Counted from the first letter of the stretch, positions 7,065-15,243 are shown. The stretch: DNA of 38,729 bases from Candidatus Poribacteria bacterium (GCA_022394775.1 JAGFCB010000126.1:1-38729); one strand, 5' to 3'. Notes: a model not told the origin generated them from the sequence alone. Numbers and translations are program-made.

Positions 7065-7925
7065 ATGGCACAAGACTACGACAATATAGGAAAAAAATTA
7101 TGGGCAGACCACGCCGAAGACCTTTCGCGATTCGTACTGGACACAGACGATGTTGAAGTGCTGGCTGACTTGGGCACCGAGCAGCAGATTATCGAGCGAG
7201 AAACTGACATCATAAAGCGGATCCACATCAACGGGCACGAAGCCATTCTCCATGTCGAATTGCAACTCCGCGATAGTACAGACAAACCAATGTGGGCAAG
7301 AAACGCACAATATCAGGGATACCTCGTCGGTGAACACCAGATGCCAGTCTACTCAAATGTCATCTACTTTCACCCAAACGCGGGCAGGAACGACCCAGGC
7401 GGGTACACCTATAGTTGGGGCGATTACGAACACACCAATCGCTATAAAGTGATTCGGCTCATTGAGATAGATGGACAGGCGGTTTTAGAGACGCAGGCAC
7501 CCGGGACCCTGCCCTTCACACCGCTCATGAAACCGCCCGCAAGGATGGACCTTGAACGTTGGGTTCAAGAATGTGTTGCCATAACAATGGCTGTACCGGT
7601 TGATCAGGAGACCCAAGCGGATTTACTGTACGCGACTTCTCTCTTCGGCTGTATAGTCCACAACTCCGAGTTGTACGAACGACTCATACCGGAGGAACTT
7701 ATGCGAGAATCTAAGTTTTACCAACGCCAAATGGAAAGAGCCGCCAGAGAGACCACCATCGAAAACACTTTGGCTTTGCTGGAGGATCAATTCCAGGCAG
7801 AGGCAGTGAATGCCTTAACACCTGAACTTCGCAGTATAAACGATTTGCAAAAACTTAAGCAATTGCTAGTCGCCGCTGCGAGGGTGCAAAATATTGAAGC
7901 CTTTGAGCAAATGCTGCACGAATAG
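7065..7925 (+). CDS. Rpn/YhgA-like PD-(D/E)XK nuclease-family protein
   Basis: About 286 residues from ATG 7065 (MAQDYDNIGKKL). The N-terminal half resembles the recombination-promoting nuclease/transposase-like group of PD-(D/E)XK proteins: an acidic residue in EVLADLG, then ERETDIIKR, the core strand AILHVELQLR (E-x-Q form) and the conserved WARNAQYQGYL helix. The C-terminal part is helical and ends with a leucine-rich stretch like that after Rpn/DUF4351 domains. The upstream in-frame TTG at 7017 is rejected because it lies before the promoter. It is convergent with the methyltransferase-HNH gene, with a 38-bp gap. Such genes are usually multicopy and accessory; nuclease activity is inferred. 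Confidence 0.8.
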   Translation: MAQDYDNIGKKLWADHAEDLSRFVLDTDDVEVLADLGTEQQIIERETDIIKRIHINGHEAILHVELQLRDSTDKPMWARNAQYQGYLVGEHQMPVYSNVIYFHPNAGRNDPGGYTYSWGDYEHTNRYKVIRLIEIDGQAVLETQAPGTLPFTPLMKPPARMDLERWVQECVAITMAVPVDQETQADLLYATSLFGCIVHNSELYERLIPEELMRESKFYQRQMERAARETTIENTLALLEDQFQAEAVNALTPELRSINDLQKLKQLLVAAARVQNIEAFEQMLHE

Positions 7926-7963
7926 TAGTCAGGAGGGCGGTAGCAAATAGTAATTTTCACATT

Positions 7964-9166
7964 TCAATCTGTGTTCAGTCTTGAAATCAGATATTCTTGT
8001 CCGCGTTCACCTTTAACTCTGTTACAATGACTACAGAGCAGTTGAAGATTCTCAATATGGTCAGTCCCCCCAACATTTTTTGCGATAATATGGTCAACTT
8101 CAAGGTGTTGTGCCTGAAAATGTGTACCACACCCATTACAATTCCCCGCTTGTTCCCCATATAACCGTGTTTTGTTTTCTGGAGCGTTGTATTGGAGAAT
8201 ATCGCCCAAATCCGTGCGTTTCGGAATATCTGTACGCGCAATAATATCTTGGAACAGTCCTTGATTGTCTTTGATACGCTCAATAACTAATTCAGCTGCC
8301 TTTTCTGATATATCAATACCTATCCACTTTCGTTGAAGTCTGTTTGCTGCCACAAGCGTTGTCGCACAACCGCAGAATGGATCAAAAACGACATCGCCTT
8401 TGTTAGATGAGGCTTTGATAATGCGGTCTAAGAGGGCAAGGGGCTTTTGGGTTGGGTAGCCAACCCTTTCAGTTTTGATTCGACCCACTGGCGAAAATTC
8501 TGCCCACCAAGTTTCTGGCACTTTACCACGTCTTAAATAGGCATCTCTTTCTTCTGGTGTAAGAGCCTTTGCTACCATTGCCCCTTTTCTATTGGTGTTA
8601 AGTTTTTTATGTGGAATACGAACAGCGTCTTTATTGAATGCCCATTTATCGCTTTTGGAATACCAGAAAAGAATATCGTGCTTACGATTAAATTGACGCA
8701 TTTTAGGAGAACCCGGTCCGGTATAACACCATACAATTTCATTCCGAAAGTTATTTTTCTCGAAAATGCTATCCATGACAAGTTTCAGATAGTGGCTCAT
8801 TGTTGGGTCGCAGTGCAGATAGATAGAGCCAGTGGATTTTAGTATCCGTTTCATTTCCAGTAACCGAACTGCCATATAGATAAGATATGATTTATCGGAG
8901 TTTGTCATAGCAGCATGGATAACACGGTTGAGACGGGGGTGTTTTTGTTCAATGAGGTCTACCCAAGTATTGTCAACGTCAGAGAGTGTCCATGTATCCT
9001 TGAACTCTGCACCAGCAGCTTTTGAACCTATAGGTGCTGCGTAGTTAGTATTGCTATTAAAGGGTGGGTCAAGGTAGATTAAATCTACTGAAGCACTATT
9101 TATCCCACGCATTATTGGTAGGTTATCACCCGTGAATATCGTCTTTGGATTAATATTTGTAGCCAT
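7964..9166 (-). CDS. DNA (N4/N6) methyltransferase fused to an HNH endonuclease domain
   Basis: A 400-residue two-domain protein from ATG 9166 (MATNINPKTIFTGDN). The first about 310 residues are a beta-class amino-methyltransferase: catalytic motif IV DPPF near residue 33, a variable region that should carry target recognition, motif X (GYPTQKPLALLDRII) and the AdoMet-binding motif I DPFCGCATT, then WIGIDIS. The C-terminal about 60 residues form an HNH/McrA-like nuclease: CNGCG, LEVDHI, ENLQLLC and CSHCNRVKGE supply the His/Asn residues and four zinc-binding Cys. The gene is more A+T-rich than its neighbours and has an A/T-rich palindrome upstream, which suggests recent acquisition. No separate restriction gene is nearby, so it could be a self-contained system. 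Confidence 0.9.
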   Translation of the reverse strand: MATNINPKTIFTGDNLPIMRGINSASVDLIYLDPPFNSNTNYAAPIGSKAAGAEFKDTWTLSDVDNTWVDLIEQKHPRLNRVIHAAMTNSDKSYLIYMAVRLLEMKRILKSTGSIYLHCDPTMSHYLKLVMDSIFEKNNFRNEIVWCYTGPGSPKMRQFNRKHDILFWYSKSDKWAFNKDAVRIPHKKLNTNRKGAMVAKALTPEERDAYLRRGKVPETWWAEFSPVGRIKTERVGYPTQKPLALLDRIIKASSNKGDVVFDPFCGCATTLVAANRLQRKWIGIDISEKAAELVIERIKDNQGLFQDIIARTDIPKRTDLGDILQYNAPENKTRLYGEQAGNCNGCGTHFQAQHLEVDHIIAKNVGGTDHIENLQLLCSHCNRVKGERGQEYLISRLNTD

Positions 9167-9229
9167 ATAAAATAATTTCAAAAATTTTAAAAATTGTAAA
9201 AAATAAAATTTATACTGATTTATATTTAT

Positions 9230-9259
9230 TTAAAATAAAATAAATATATTTTATTTTAA
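9230..9259. promoter_or_regulatory. 12-bp A/T palindrome upstream of the methyltransferase-HNH gene
   Basis: Arms TTAAAATAAAAT (9230-9241) and ATTTTATTTTAA (9248-9259) are perfect inverted repeats around AAATAT, 64 bp from the methyltransferase start. It is a candidate operator or part of the promoter; in such A/T-rich DNA, chance palindromes are more likely. Confidence 0.4.
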
Positions 9260-9388
9260 TAATGCTATATTTTACAAAATTTAAGTAAAATCGTCAAATT
9301 TATTCGGTGAAGTCACGGATTGCGAGGATTTTTTTTCTCTGTTTGAGGTTTCACGTTTTCAGTCTGGAACTGATAACTTACAACAAAA

Positions 9389-9520
9389 TTTCATAGCAAA
9401 TTTCATAGCAGCTTTTAAGGACCCTGCTACTAAAACCGCCAAGAAACCAGTCGTGGATTAGGTTCACGGCACTTCATGAAAATTCATAGCTTTCTCGATT
9501 TGCTATGAAAACTATGAAAT
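9389..9520. repeat. five copies of TTCATAG in direct and inverted orientation
   Basis: TTTCATAGCA occurs at 9389-9398 and 9401-9410 (12-bp period), ATTCATAGC at 9482-9490, and the inverted forms TGCTATGAAA (9501-9510) and ACTATGAAAT (9511-9520, 10-bp period). One pair faces the other across about 90 bp. The helical spacing suggests binding of a multimeric protein, or the target of an element's own protein. Confidence 0.55.
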
Positions 9521-9863
9521 TTTACACCATTTTTCGGCATCCCGATTTATCCATACAACCAACAGAACACCAAAACTGAATGGCTCTCGGAAGTGGACAG
9601 AAAAGCGTTGTGAATATGTCAGAATAGTGATAGAATAGGTAACAGTACTGTAGCAATACGGACTTATAGGCTATACCCTTATAGTAAAACTGGAAAATAA
9701 ATTTACACTTGTTGTACCATCTTTGTAGCATAGGAACCGTTAGCCTGTGGCAGGACAAGACGTGCCTTTACAGTGCGCGCTACCATACAAGTGTATAAGT
9801 AATTATTGAGTCTACTATAAAATTCAGAAACCAAGCGATTGAGGTTCAGCAAACAACAATATT

Positions 9864-10631
9864 ATGAGTACTTCCCACTTAAGTTACTTACACACTGCAC
9901 AAGACATTTTGAAACAGATTGAGGCAACACAAACCGATGCGATTGCACAAGCCTCTGATATATGTGCTGAAACAATAGCAGAAGAGGGTCTCGTCTACCT
10001 TTTTGGATCGGGACATTCCCGCATGGCAGTCGAGGAAATTTTTCCGCGTTACGGCAGCTTTCCGGGCTTCTTTCCTATTGTGGAGTTGGCGGTTACGTTT
10101 CACAATCAAGTCGTCGGTTGCAACGGGCAGCGTCAGGCACTTTTTTTGGAAAATATCTCAGGATATGCAGAAGTAATCTTACGCAACTTCACTTTCGGGT
10201 CCCATGACTGTATGATGGTATTTTCCAACTCTGGAACGAATATCCTACCTGTTGAAATGGCAATAGGCGCGAAGGAACGGAGTTTGCCTGTTATTGCAGT
10301 GACTTCTATCGCACACAGCCGTTCATCTACCTCAAAGCACGCTTCTGGCAAACGGCTCTTTGAAATCGCGGACCTAACCATCGACAACTGCAATCCACCC
10401 GGGGATGCTGTCGTAGAGATCCCAGATTTGCCATATCCAGTGGGACCTACGTCAAGCATCGGAACACTTTCGATTGTGAATGCGATTAAGTGCCGAGTCG
10501 CCGAACTTCTGACAGAACGTGGAAAACCACCCGTTGTATTAACAGGTGCACATTTTCTCGGTCCCGAAGAATCCGCGAAGCAGATTGAACGGGCTTATGA
10601 CGATTACAAGGCGCGTGTCCATGGAAGTTAA
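9864..10631 (+). CDS. SIS-domain sugar-phosphate-binding protein (UPF0309-like)
   Basis: A 255-residue single SIS (sugar isomerase) domain protein. The phosphate-binding loop LFGSGHSRMAVEEIFPRYG is near residue 47 and the second SIS signature MMVFSNSGTN near residue 119. A long N-terminal helix and a C-terminal tail (GAHFLGPEESAKQIERAYDDY) resemble the UPF0309 family. It probably binds or isomerises a phosphorylated amino sugar. ATG 9864 has no visible Shine-Dalgarno sequence, but the N-terminus MSTSHLSYLHTAQDIL fits the family. Nothing downstream clearly belongs to the same operon, because a separate promoter precedes nadD. nagB lies 16 kb away, so a shared amino-sugar role is only a suggestion. 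Confidence 0.83.
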   Translation: MSTSHLSYLHTAQDILKQIEATQTDAIAQASDICAETIAEEGLVYLFGSGHSRMAVEEIFPRYGSFPGFFPIVELAVTFHNQVVGCNGQRQALFLENISGYAEVILRNFTFGSHDCMMVFSNSGTNILPVEMAIGAKERSLPVIAVTSIAHSRSSTSKHASGKRLFEIADLTIDNCNPPGDAVVEIPDLPYPVGPTSSIGTLSIVNAIKCRVAELLTERGKPPVVLTGAHFLGPEESAKQIERAYDDYKARVHGS

Positions 10632-10649
10632 CCGACCACGATTTTCCGG

Positions 10650-10678
10650 TTGACTTTTCTCGTCTAAACCTATATACT
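10650..10678 (+). promoter_or_regulatory. promoter of the nadD-yacG-yqeK-rsfS cluster
   Basis: TTGACT (10650-10655), 17-bp spacer, TATACT (10673-10678), about 50 bp upstream of the nadD start. The optimal spacing and single mismatch in each box make this a convincing sigma-70-type promoter. Confidence 0.6.
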
Positions 10679-10733
10679 TTAAAAGGTATCAAGAAGTACA
10701 AGGTGCGCTATATCAAGATCGCGTCTGCTGGAC

Positions 10734-11339
10734 ATGCTGATGCTGAAAATAACCAAAAGAATCGCTGTGATGGGTGGGACATTCAACCCAATTCACTACG
10801 CGCATCTACTCAGTGCTGAACAGGTCCGGATTGGGTTGGGCTACGATAATATCTTATTTATTCCATCTGCCAGACCCCCGCATAAAGTCGCAGATACCGA
10901 TATTATCGAACCCGAACACCGATATCAGATGGCACTTTTGGCGATCGCAGGGAATCCTGATTTCGAGGTGTCGCGGATTGAATTAGAGCGCGCAGGTCCG
11001 TCATATACCATTGAGACCCTGAAATCTCTGCGAAAACTTTACGGAGAAACGGCAGAACTGGCATGGATCATCGGGGCTGATTCGCTTATTGAGTATAAGG
11101 TCTGGAGAGACTTTGACGAAGTTTTAGCGCGATGCGTTATGATCGCAACAACACGTCCAAATTACGACCTGAACCGAGTGCCGCTCGAAGTCCGCAAACG
11201 GGTTACAACGTTTCAGGTAACGGGCGTGGATATATCAGCTACAGCCATTCGTGAACGGATTCGGAAAGGGCTTTCGATCCGGTATCTCGTCCCAGAAACA
11301 GTCGAGGCTTATATCCATCAGTATCGGTTGTATCAATAA
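10734..11339 (+). CDS. nadD: nicotinate-nucleotide adenylyltransferase
   Basis: A 201-residue nucleotidyltransferase that adenylylates nicotinate mononucleotide in NAD synthesis. The ATP-binding (T/H)xGH-type region is IAVMGGTFNPIHYAHL near residue 11. Family features include LFIPSARPPHK, the helix ending LAWIIGADSL and the C-terminal VDISATAIRERIRKGLSIRYLVP, whose SxTxxR element closes over the phosphates. ATG 10734 and ATG 10740 are both possible starts, with little effect on the protein. It heads a cluster with yqeK and rsfS, a widespread arrangement, but here yacG lies between them. Confidence 0.94.
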   Translation: MLMLKITKRIAVMGGTFNPIHYAHLLSAEQVRIGLGYDNILFIPSARPPHKVADTDIIEPEHRYQMALLAIAGNPDFEVSRIELERAGPSYTIETLKSLRKLYGETAELAWIIGADSLIEYKVWRDFDEVLARCVMIATTRPNYDLNRVPLEVRKRVTTFQVTGVDISATAIRERIRKGLSIRYLVPETVEAYIHQYRLYQ

Positions 11340-11362
11340 GTAAAAGCGTCCCTATCCCAAGT

Positions 11363-11380
11363 TCCCCCTGATAAGGGGGA
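11363..11380. repeat. short C/G hairpin repeat
   Basis: TCCCCCT (11363-11369), loop GATA and AGGGGGA (11374-11380) form a compact palindrome between nadD and yacG, followed by AGGGGTTAG-type repeats. It could reduce read-through between the two genes, but it lacks a T-run and is more likely a dispersed repeat. Confidence 0.45.
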
Positions 11381-11434
11381 TTAGAGGGGTTAGAGGGTTA
11401 GGGAAAATTCAATCGAAGATAAGGACTTAAGAAC

Positions 11435-11677
11435 GTGGAACACACATGCAGTATGTGCGGAACAATTTACGACTTCGTATGGGAAGAGGGAACGCCGCTA
11501 CCGAAAAACTTCCCATTCTGTAGTGCTCGGTGTAAGGCAACGGATCTGTCGAAATGGATTAATGAAGAATACGCGATTAATACCCCGTTACCGGAAACAA
11601 TTTTGTCGGACACCGAACGAGAACTTCTTGCGGAATTAGCCGAATTAGGGATTCGCATTGAGGATGAGAAAGAGTAA
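11435..11677 (+). CDS. yacG: YacG-like zinc-binding DNA gyrase inhibitor
   Basis: An 80-residue protein with a treble-clef zinc site, CSMCG near the N-terminus and FCSARCKATDLSKWINEEYAI later (a CxxC...CxxxC arrangement). The DLSKWINEEYxI segment is the YacG signature. In E. coli YacG binds GyrB and inhibits gyrase. The start is GTG 11435 with AAGGA at 11421-11425. YacG genes more often sit beside coaE; its place between nadD and yqeK is unusual. The acidic C-terminal extension (ERELLAELAELGIRIEDEKE) is longer than in the E. coli protein. Confidence 0.87.
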   Translation: MEHTCSMCGTIYDFVWEEGTPLPKNFPFCSARCKATDLSKWINEEYAINTPLPETILSDTERELLAELAELGIRIEDEKE

Positions 11678-11698
11678 ACAACGAGCACATACGATCAG

Positions 11699-12301
11699 AT
11701 GGATATTACACTCCAAGAACTTCGGGCGCACCCAAAGTCGATTGAAATTCAGCTATATCTCTCCGACAAACTGACCGAGAAACGGCTTCAGCATGTGCTC
11801 TCCGTACAAGAGATGGCGATTGACCTCGCGTGCGTTCATGAAGTAGACGTTTGGCACGCCAATCTTGCCGCACTTTTACATGACAGCGCGAAATGGATGG
11901 ACGCTCAGGCATTATATAGCGCGGTACGTCGCTATGATATTCGCCTTGATCCTGTGGAAGAACTAAACCCTTCGCTTCTACATCCACTCATCGGTGTAAA
12001 ACTGGCAATAGAGAAATTCGCTATAACTCAGTTAGAGGTACTTGAAGCCATTCGGAACCATACGACTGGCAGCCCATCAATGGGGACGCTCTCACAAGTG
12101 TTATACGTGGCTGACTTTGCGGAACCGACACGGACACATGAGGCAGTGCATGTCGTACGGGAGTTGGCATACACAGATTTGGCACGGGCTGTGCATTACG
12201 TCGCTCGTGCGAAAATTGAGCATCTTCTCCAAAAAGGGGTGATGATTCATCCAAATACGCTTCATACCTACAATAGTACCTTAAAGCGCGTTGAAAATTA
12301 A
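11699..12301 (+). CDS. yqeK: HD-domain hydrolase YqeK (symmetrical Ap4A hydrolase type)
   Basis: A 200-residue HD-superfamily phosphohydrolase. The first His is in KRLQHVLSVQEMA, the HD pair in LAALLHDSAKWMD near residue 60, a further His in NPSLLHPLIGVKLA and the last Asp in VLYVADFAEPTR. This pattern is that of YqeK, which cleaves diadenosine tetraphosphate symmetrically. It lies 21 bp after yacG and 11 bp before rsfS, in the conserved nadD-yqeK-rsfS context, so co-transcription from the promoter upstream of nadD is likely. Confidence 0.9.
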   Translation: MDITLQELRAHPKSIEIQLYLSDKLTEKRLQHVLSVQEMAIDLACVHEVDVWHANLAALLHDSAKWMDAQALYSAVRRYDIRLDPVEELNPSLLHPLIGVKLAIEKFAITQLEVLEAIRNHTTGSPSMGTLSQVLYVADFAEPTRTHEAVHVVRELAYTDLARAVHYVARAKIEHLLQKGVMIHPNTLHTYNSTLKRVEN

Positions 12302-12312
12302 AGGGAGTTACA

Positions 12313-12771
12313 ATGGAAACGAAAAAAAATACATTAGATATAGTAAAAGCCGCAGCTTCAGCAGCCGTGAGTCGACGGGCACAAGATGGCGTTATCCTCG
12401 ACCTACGCGAACTCGACGGCTTCACAGACTTTTTTGCAATCTTCAGCGGGAACTCTGATATTCAGGTAGAAGGTATTTCACAAGCTGTTCTTGAGGAACT
12501 TGAAACCAACTGGGAACAGAAACCTTGGCATCAGGAAGGAGAACGCAAAGCGGATTGGATTTTATTGGATTATGTTGATTTTGTTGTACATGTCTTCCTT
12601 TCCGAAAGACGTGCCTATTATAATCTCGAACGCTTGTGGGCTGAAGCGGCACGTATTGAATTGCCGGAATTAACAATGCCTGCACATCTCGAAACGTTGG
12701 AAGAAGAGGAAGTGGACCCAGATGGCGCGTTAGTCTTCGGAGACCAAAACGAAAGTCCTTCAGAAGTGTGA
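12313..12771 (+). CDS. rsfS: ribosome silencing factor RsfS
   Basis: A 152-residue member of the Iojap/RsfS family, which binds ribosomal protein L14 (uL14) and blocks subunit joining. Signatures are ILDLRELDGFTDFFAIFSG near residue 30, the VEGISQAVLEEL helix and DWILLDYVDFVVHVFLSERR near residue 80. The start ATG 12313 has AGGGAG five bases upstream. An acidic C-terminal tail (LEEEEVDPDG) extends past the usual fold. It is the last gene of the nadD cluster, and the phosphatase gene converges on it 76 bp away. Confidence 0.94.
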   Translation: METKKNTLDIVKAAASAAVSRRAQDGVILDLRELDGFTDFFAIFSGNSDIQVEGISQAVLEELETNWEQKPWHQEGERKADWILLDYVDFVVHVFLSERRAYYNLERLWAEAARIELPELTMPAHLETLEEEEVDPDGALVFGDQNESPSEV

Positions 12772-12847
12772 TTTTGATGCGGGGAGACTGACAGGCTTCC
12801 AAAACCTGCCCTGAAAATTTGAGGAAGAGAACTTGTAGCGCGGTGGG

Positions 12848-13582
12848 TCAATCAACAGTTACAAGTAGAACAGTAACATTATCGGTGCCGCCATAATCGA
12901 GTGCCTTATTCACAAGATTTTCACACGCCTCTTCTATATCTGAGGCAGCCAAGATAATGTCAGCAATCTCGCTATCGTTGATAATTAAGTCGTGTAAACC
13001 ATCTGTACAGGCAAGCACAATGTCCCCAGGGACGAGTGGATAGGCATCGGCATTGACAGCAACTGTCGGCTTCAAACCGATCGCCTGTGTAATAATGTTC
13101 CGTTTTTCATGGACACGCCCCTCTTCTGGTGTGATTTCACCTTTTTCGACCATTTTTTGTACGAAGGAGTCGTCTGTCGTTATTTGGGTCAGTGTTTCAT
13201 CACGTAAGACGTAGAGCCTACTATCCCCAACGTGAACATAAGCAAGGTAACTGAAAGTAACGAAACCCGCGATGAGGGTCGTACCCATGCCGCGACCCTT
13301 ACCTAGATTTTCGGTGGAAGTATAGATTCGCTGATTCGCTGCCTCCGCAAGCTCGCTTAAAACACCAAGGCGTTTCATGGGACCTAAGTCGCTCTGCGGA
13401 GATGCCTGGGTTTCCGCCCACTCTTGAATAACTTCAAGAGCAATACGACTCGCGATGTCGCCGTGCTCGTGACCACCCATACCATCGGCGATAACAAACA
13501 GTTGGAGCTGCGCATCGAAATAGTATATATCTTCGTTCCTATCGCGAAGCTTACCTGTATCTGTTTTTACTGCAAATTGCAT
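12848..13582 (-). CDS. PP2C-type serine/threonine protein phosphatase
   Basis: A 244-residue Stp1/PrpC-like metal-dependent phosphatase with no extra domain. Metal-binding motifs are all present: RNEDIYY near residue 15, VIADGMGGHEHGD near residue 32, MGTTLIAGF, YVHVGDSRLYVLRD, VLACTDGLHDLI near residue 190 and GGTDNVTVLLV at the C-terminus. It should dephosphorylate Ser/Thr residues in the cytoplasm. No partner protein kinase gene is visible in the window. Start ATG 13582 is supported by the family N-terminus (QFAVKTDTGKLRDRNED). Confidence 0.94.
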   Translation of the reverse strand: MQFAVKTDTGKLRDRNEDIYYFDAQLQLFVIADGMGGHEHGDIASRIALEVIQEWAETQASPQSDLGPMKRLGVLSELAEAANQRIYTSTENLGKGRGMGTTLIAGFVTFSYLAYVHVGDSRLYVLRDETLTQITTDDSFVQKMVEKGEITPEEGRVHEKRNIITQAIGLKPTVAVNADAYPLVPGDIVLACTDGLHDLIINDSEIADIILAASDIEEACENLVNKALDYGGTDNVTVLLVTVD

Positions 13583-14082
13583 TTTTTTGTGTCCAGGTCA
13601 CCTGTGGTTAAGAATACAAAAAGGCTTCTCGCGCACTATATTCAGGTAAGGTGCCAAATTTATTCACGGAAACCGCCGATCCTTTTTCAAAATGTTCAGT
13701 CAAAAAGTAAAACGATGAAAGCGAGATTTCAGTTTCAAAATTCGCACGCAATAGAAAATATGGGACTGACAAACGCAAAAAATGATAAATTAACTTATAT
13801 GTCTCAATATTTCAATTATGCTATAATTCGATAATTCTGTATGCCGCGCGAGGCGGGTGGCCCCCTGCAGGCGAAGTTTGTAACCTCGCCAAATTACCTC
13901 GCCTTCCGGTGGGTGTAGAAGGACAAAACACCTCTCTTCAAAGGCGAGGTTTGTAACCTCGCCTTCCGGTGGGTGTATAGGTAATTAGGGGATTTACTAT
14001 AAACTTCATTAACCGCACCGATTGAAGTGTAAAATTAATTGTATAATTCATCATAGAGGGCAGTCCTAAACTAAAAATATAC
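13583..14082. repeat. 500-bp intergenic region with GGCGAGGTT palindromes
   Basis: No gene fits. Two 21-nt palindromes, with arms GGCGA(A/G)GTT/AACCTCGCC, lie at 13870-13890 and 13943-13963. Each is associated with a copy of CCTCGCCTTCCGGTGGGTGT (13897-13916 and 13957-13976). A -10-like TATAAT at 14042-14047 lies 35 bp before the propeller gene but has no well-spaced -35 box (TTGAAG is only 14 bp upstream). Confidence 0.6.
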
Positions 14083-15243
14083 ATGAATGTACAAAGATTG
14101 TCGTTCGGGACAAAGCATCATTTTTTTGGATATTACGGCATAAATCCGTGGGATCGTACGTCAAGGTATCATCTCGCATTAGAGACAGATTTTCATACGC
14201 ATCGCCCTTTGCCAGAAGATGTGGCATCTGTCGGACTTGTTGATCGGGACACGCATCAGTTTACCCCGTATGCGAAGACTTCCGCTTTTAATCTTCAACA
14301 GGGGAGTATGATGCATTGGATAGGTAACATTACAACAGATGAAAGTGATGGTGTTGATGCGGAATTTACGTTTAACGATTGGGAGGATGGCGCGCTCATA
14401 TCACGTGCTTTAAACCCAACTACAGGTGTGGTGCGCACTATCCAGGGCGCGATTGCTGCCGTGTCACCAACTGCCCGGCACGCAATCGGTTTGAATTATG
14501 AAAGGATGGCACACTGCCGGCCCGTTGTTGGGTATGCTACCAATAGCAAATCAAGCAGTATTGAAGCACAACCGGAGGCAGACGGTTTATATCAACTTAA
14601 CCTCCAAGATGGGAGTACTAAACTTGTGCTTTCTATCGCTGATGTTATCCGAAAAAGTGCGGATAAACGGATGATCGGGAGGCGAACTTGGTTCAATCAT
14701 GTCTTGTTTAACACAGATGGCACGCGACTCCTATTTTTTTGCCGAGTTCGGCAGGAAACGGGATTTTATACCTCACTCTGGACAGTGAACCCCGATGGCT
14801 CTGATTTGGAAATGCAAATTCCATTCGGTTATCGCGTGTCACATTTTGATTGGCGGACACCCACCCGGATTCTTGTGTCTTCAGATATCGTCGATGAGAT
14901 GGGATTTGTTGAATTTACCGATGGCGCACGCGACTTTACACCGATCGGACGCGGTGTCCTACCCAATGATGGACATGCCTCATTTTCACCTGACCGGCAG
15001 TGGTTGCTGTGCGATACGTACCCGCGAGGTCCCGAACGGCTCGCGCAATTGCTGGTTTACAATATCGATGAAAACCGAAAGATCGTCTTAGGGGAATTTC
15101 ATCACGAAGAGCAGTTTACCGGTGATATCCGATGCGATTTACATCCGCGCTGGGCGCTGGATGGGAAAACGGTTACTTTTGACTCCGTTCATGAAGGGGA
15201 TCGGCAGATCTATCTTGTGGATTTATCGTTATCATGGAAATAA
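14083..15243 (+). CDS. TolB/oligogalacturonate-lyase-like beta-propeller protein
   Basis: A 386-residue predicted seven-bladed propeller. The N-terminal segment HHFFGYYGINPWDRTSRYHL and the GSMMHWI turn recall oligogalacturonate-lyase-type propellers, and the later repeats (TRLLFFCR, SLWTVNPDGSDLEM, HASFSPDRQWLLCDTYP, HPRWALDGKTVTFDSVHEG) are PD40/TolB-type blades. There is no signal peptide, so it is predicted to be cytoplasmic. It lies 31 bp upstream of the glycerol-1-phosphate-dehydrogenase-like gene and is probably co-transcribed with it. Catalytic activity on a uronic-acid oligosaccharide is possible, but catalytic residues were not verified. No good Shine-Dalgarno sequence precedes ATG 14083. 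Confidence 0.72.
   Translation: MNVQRLSFGTKHHFFGYYGINPWDRTSRYHLALETDFHTHRPLPEDVASVGLVDRDTHQFTPYAKTSAFNLQQGSMMHWIGNITTDESDGVDAEFTFNDWEDGALISRALNPTTGVVRTIQGAIAAVSPTARHAIGLNYERMAHCRPVVGYATNSKSSSIEAQPEADGLYQLNLQDGSTKLVLSIADVIRKSADKRMIGRRTWFNHVLFNTDGTRLLFFCRVRQETGFYTSLWTVNPDGSDLEMQIPFGYRVSHFDWRTPTRILVSSDIVDEMGFVEFTDGARDFTPIGRGVLPNDGHASFSPDRQWLLCDTYPRGPERLAQLLVYNIDENRKIVLGEFHHEEQFTGDIRCDLHPRWALDGKTVTFDSVHEGDRQIYLVDLSLSWK

Larger units (their letters stand above)
9167..9863. other. A/T-rich intergenic region with operator-like repeats
   Basis: About 700 bp between divergent genes with no credible ORF. It contains a long A/T palindrome (9230-9259) next to the methyltransferase gene and five TTCATAG motifs (9389-9520). 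The rest shows nothing I can name. Confidence 0.6.

Noticed and set aside
9522..9758. 78-codon minus-strand ORF
   Set aside because: No ribosome-binding site, unusual Cys/Tyr/Phe-rich composition and no neighbours to support it.
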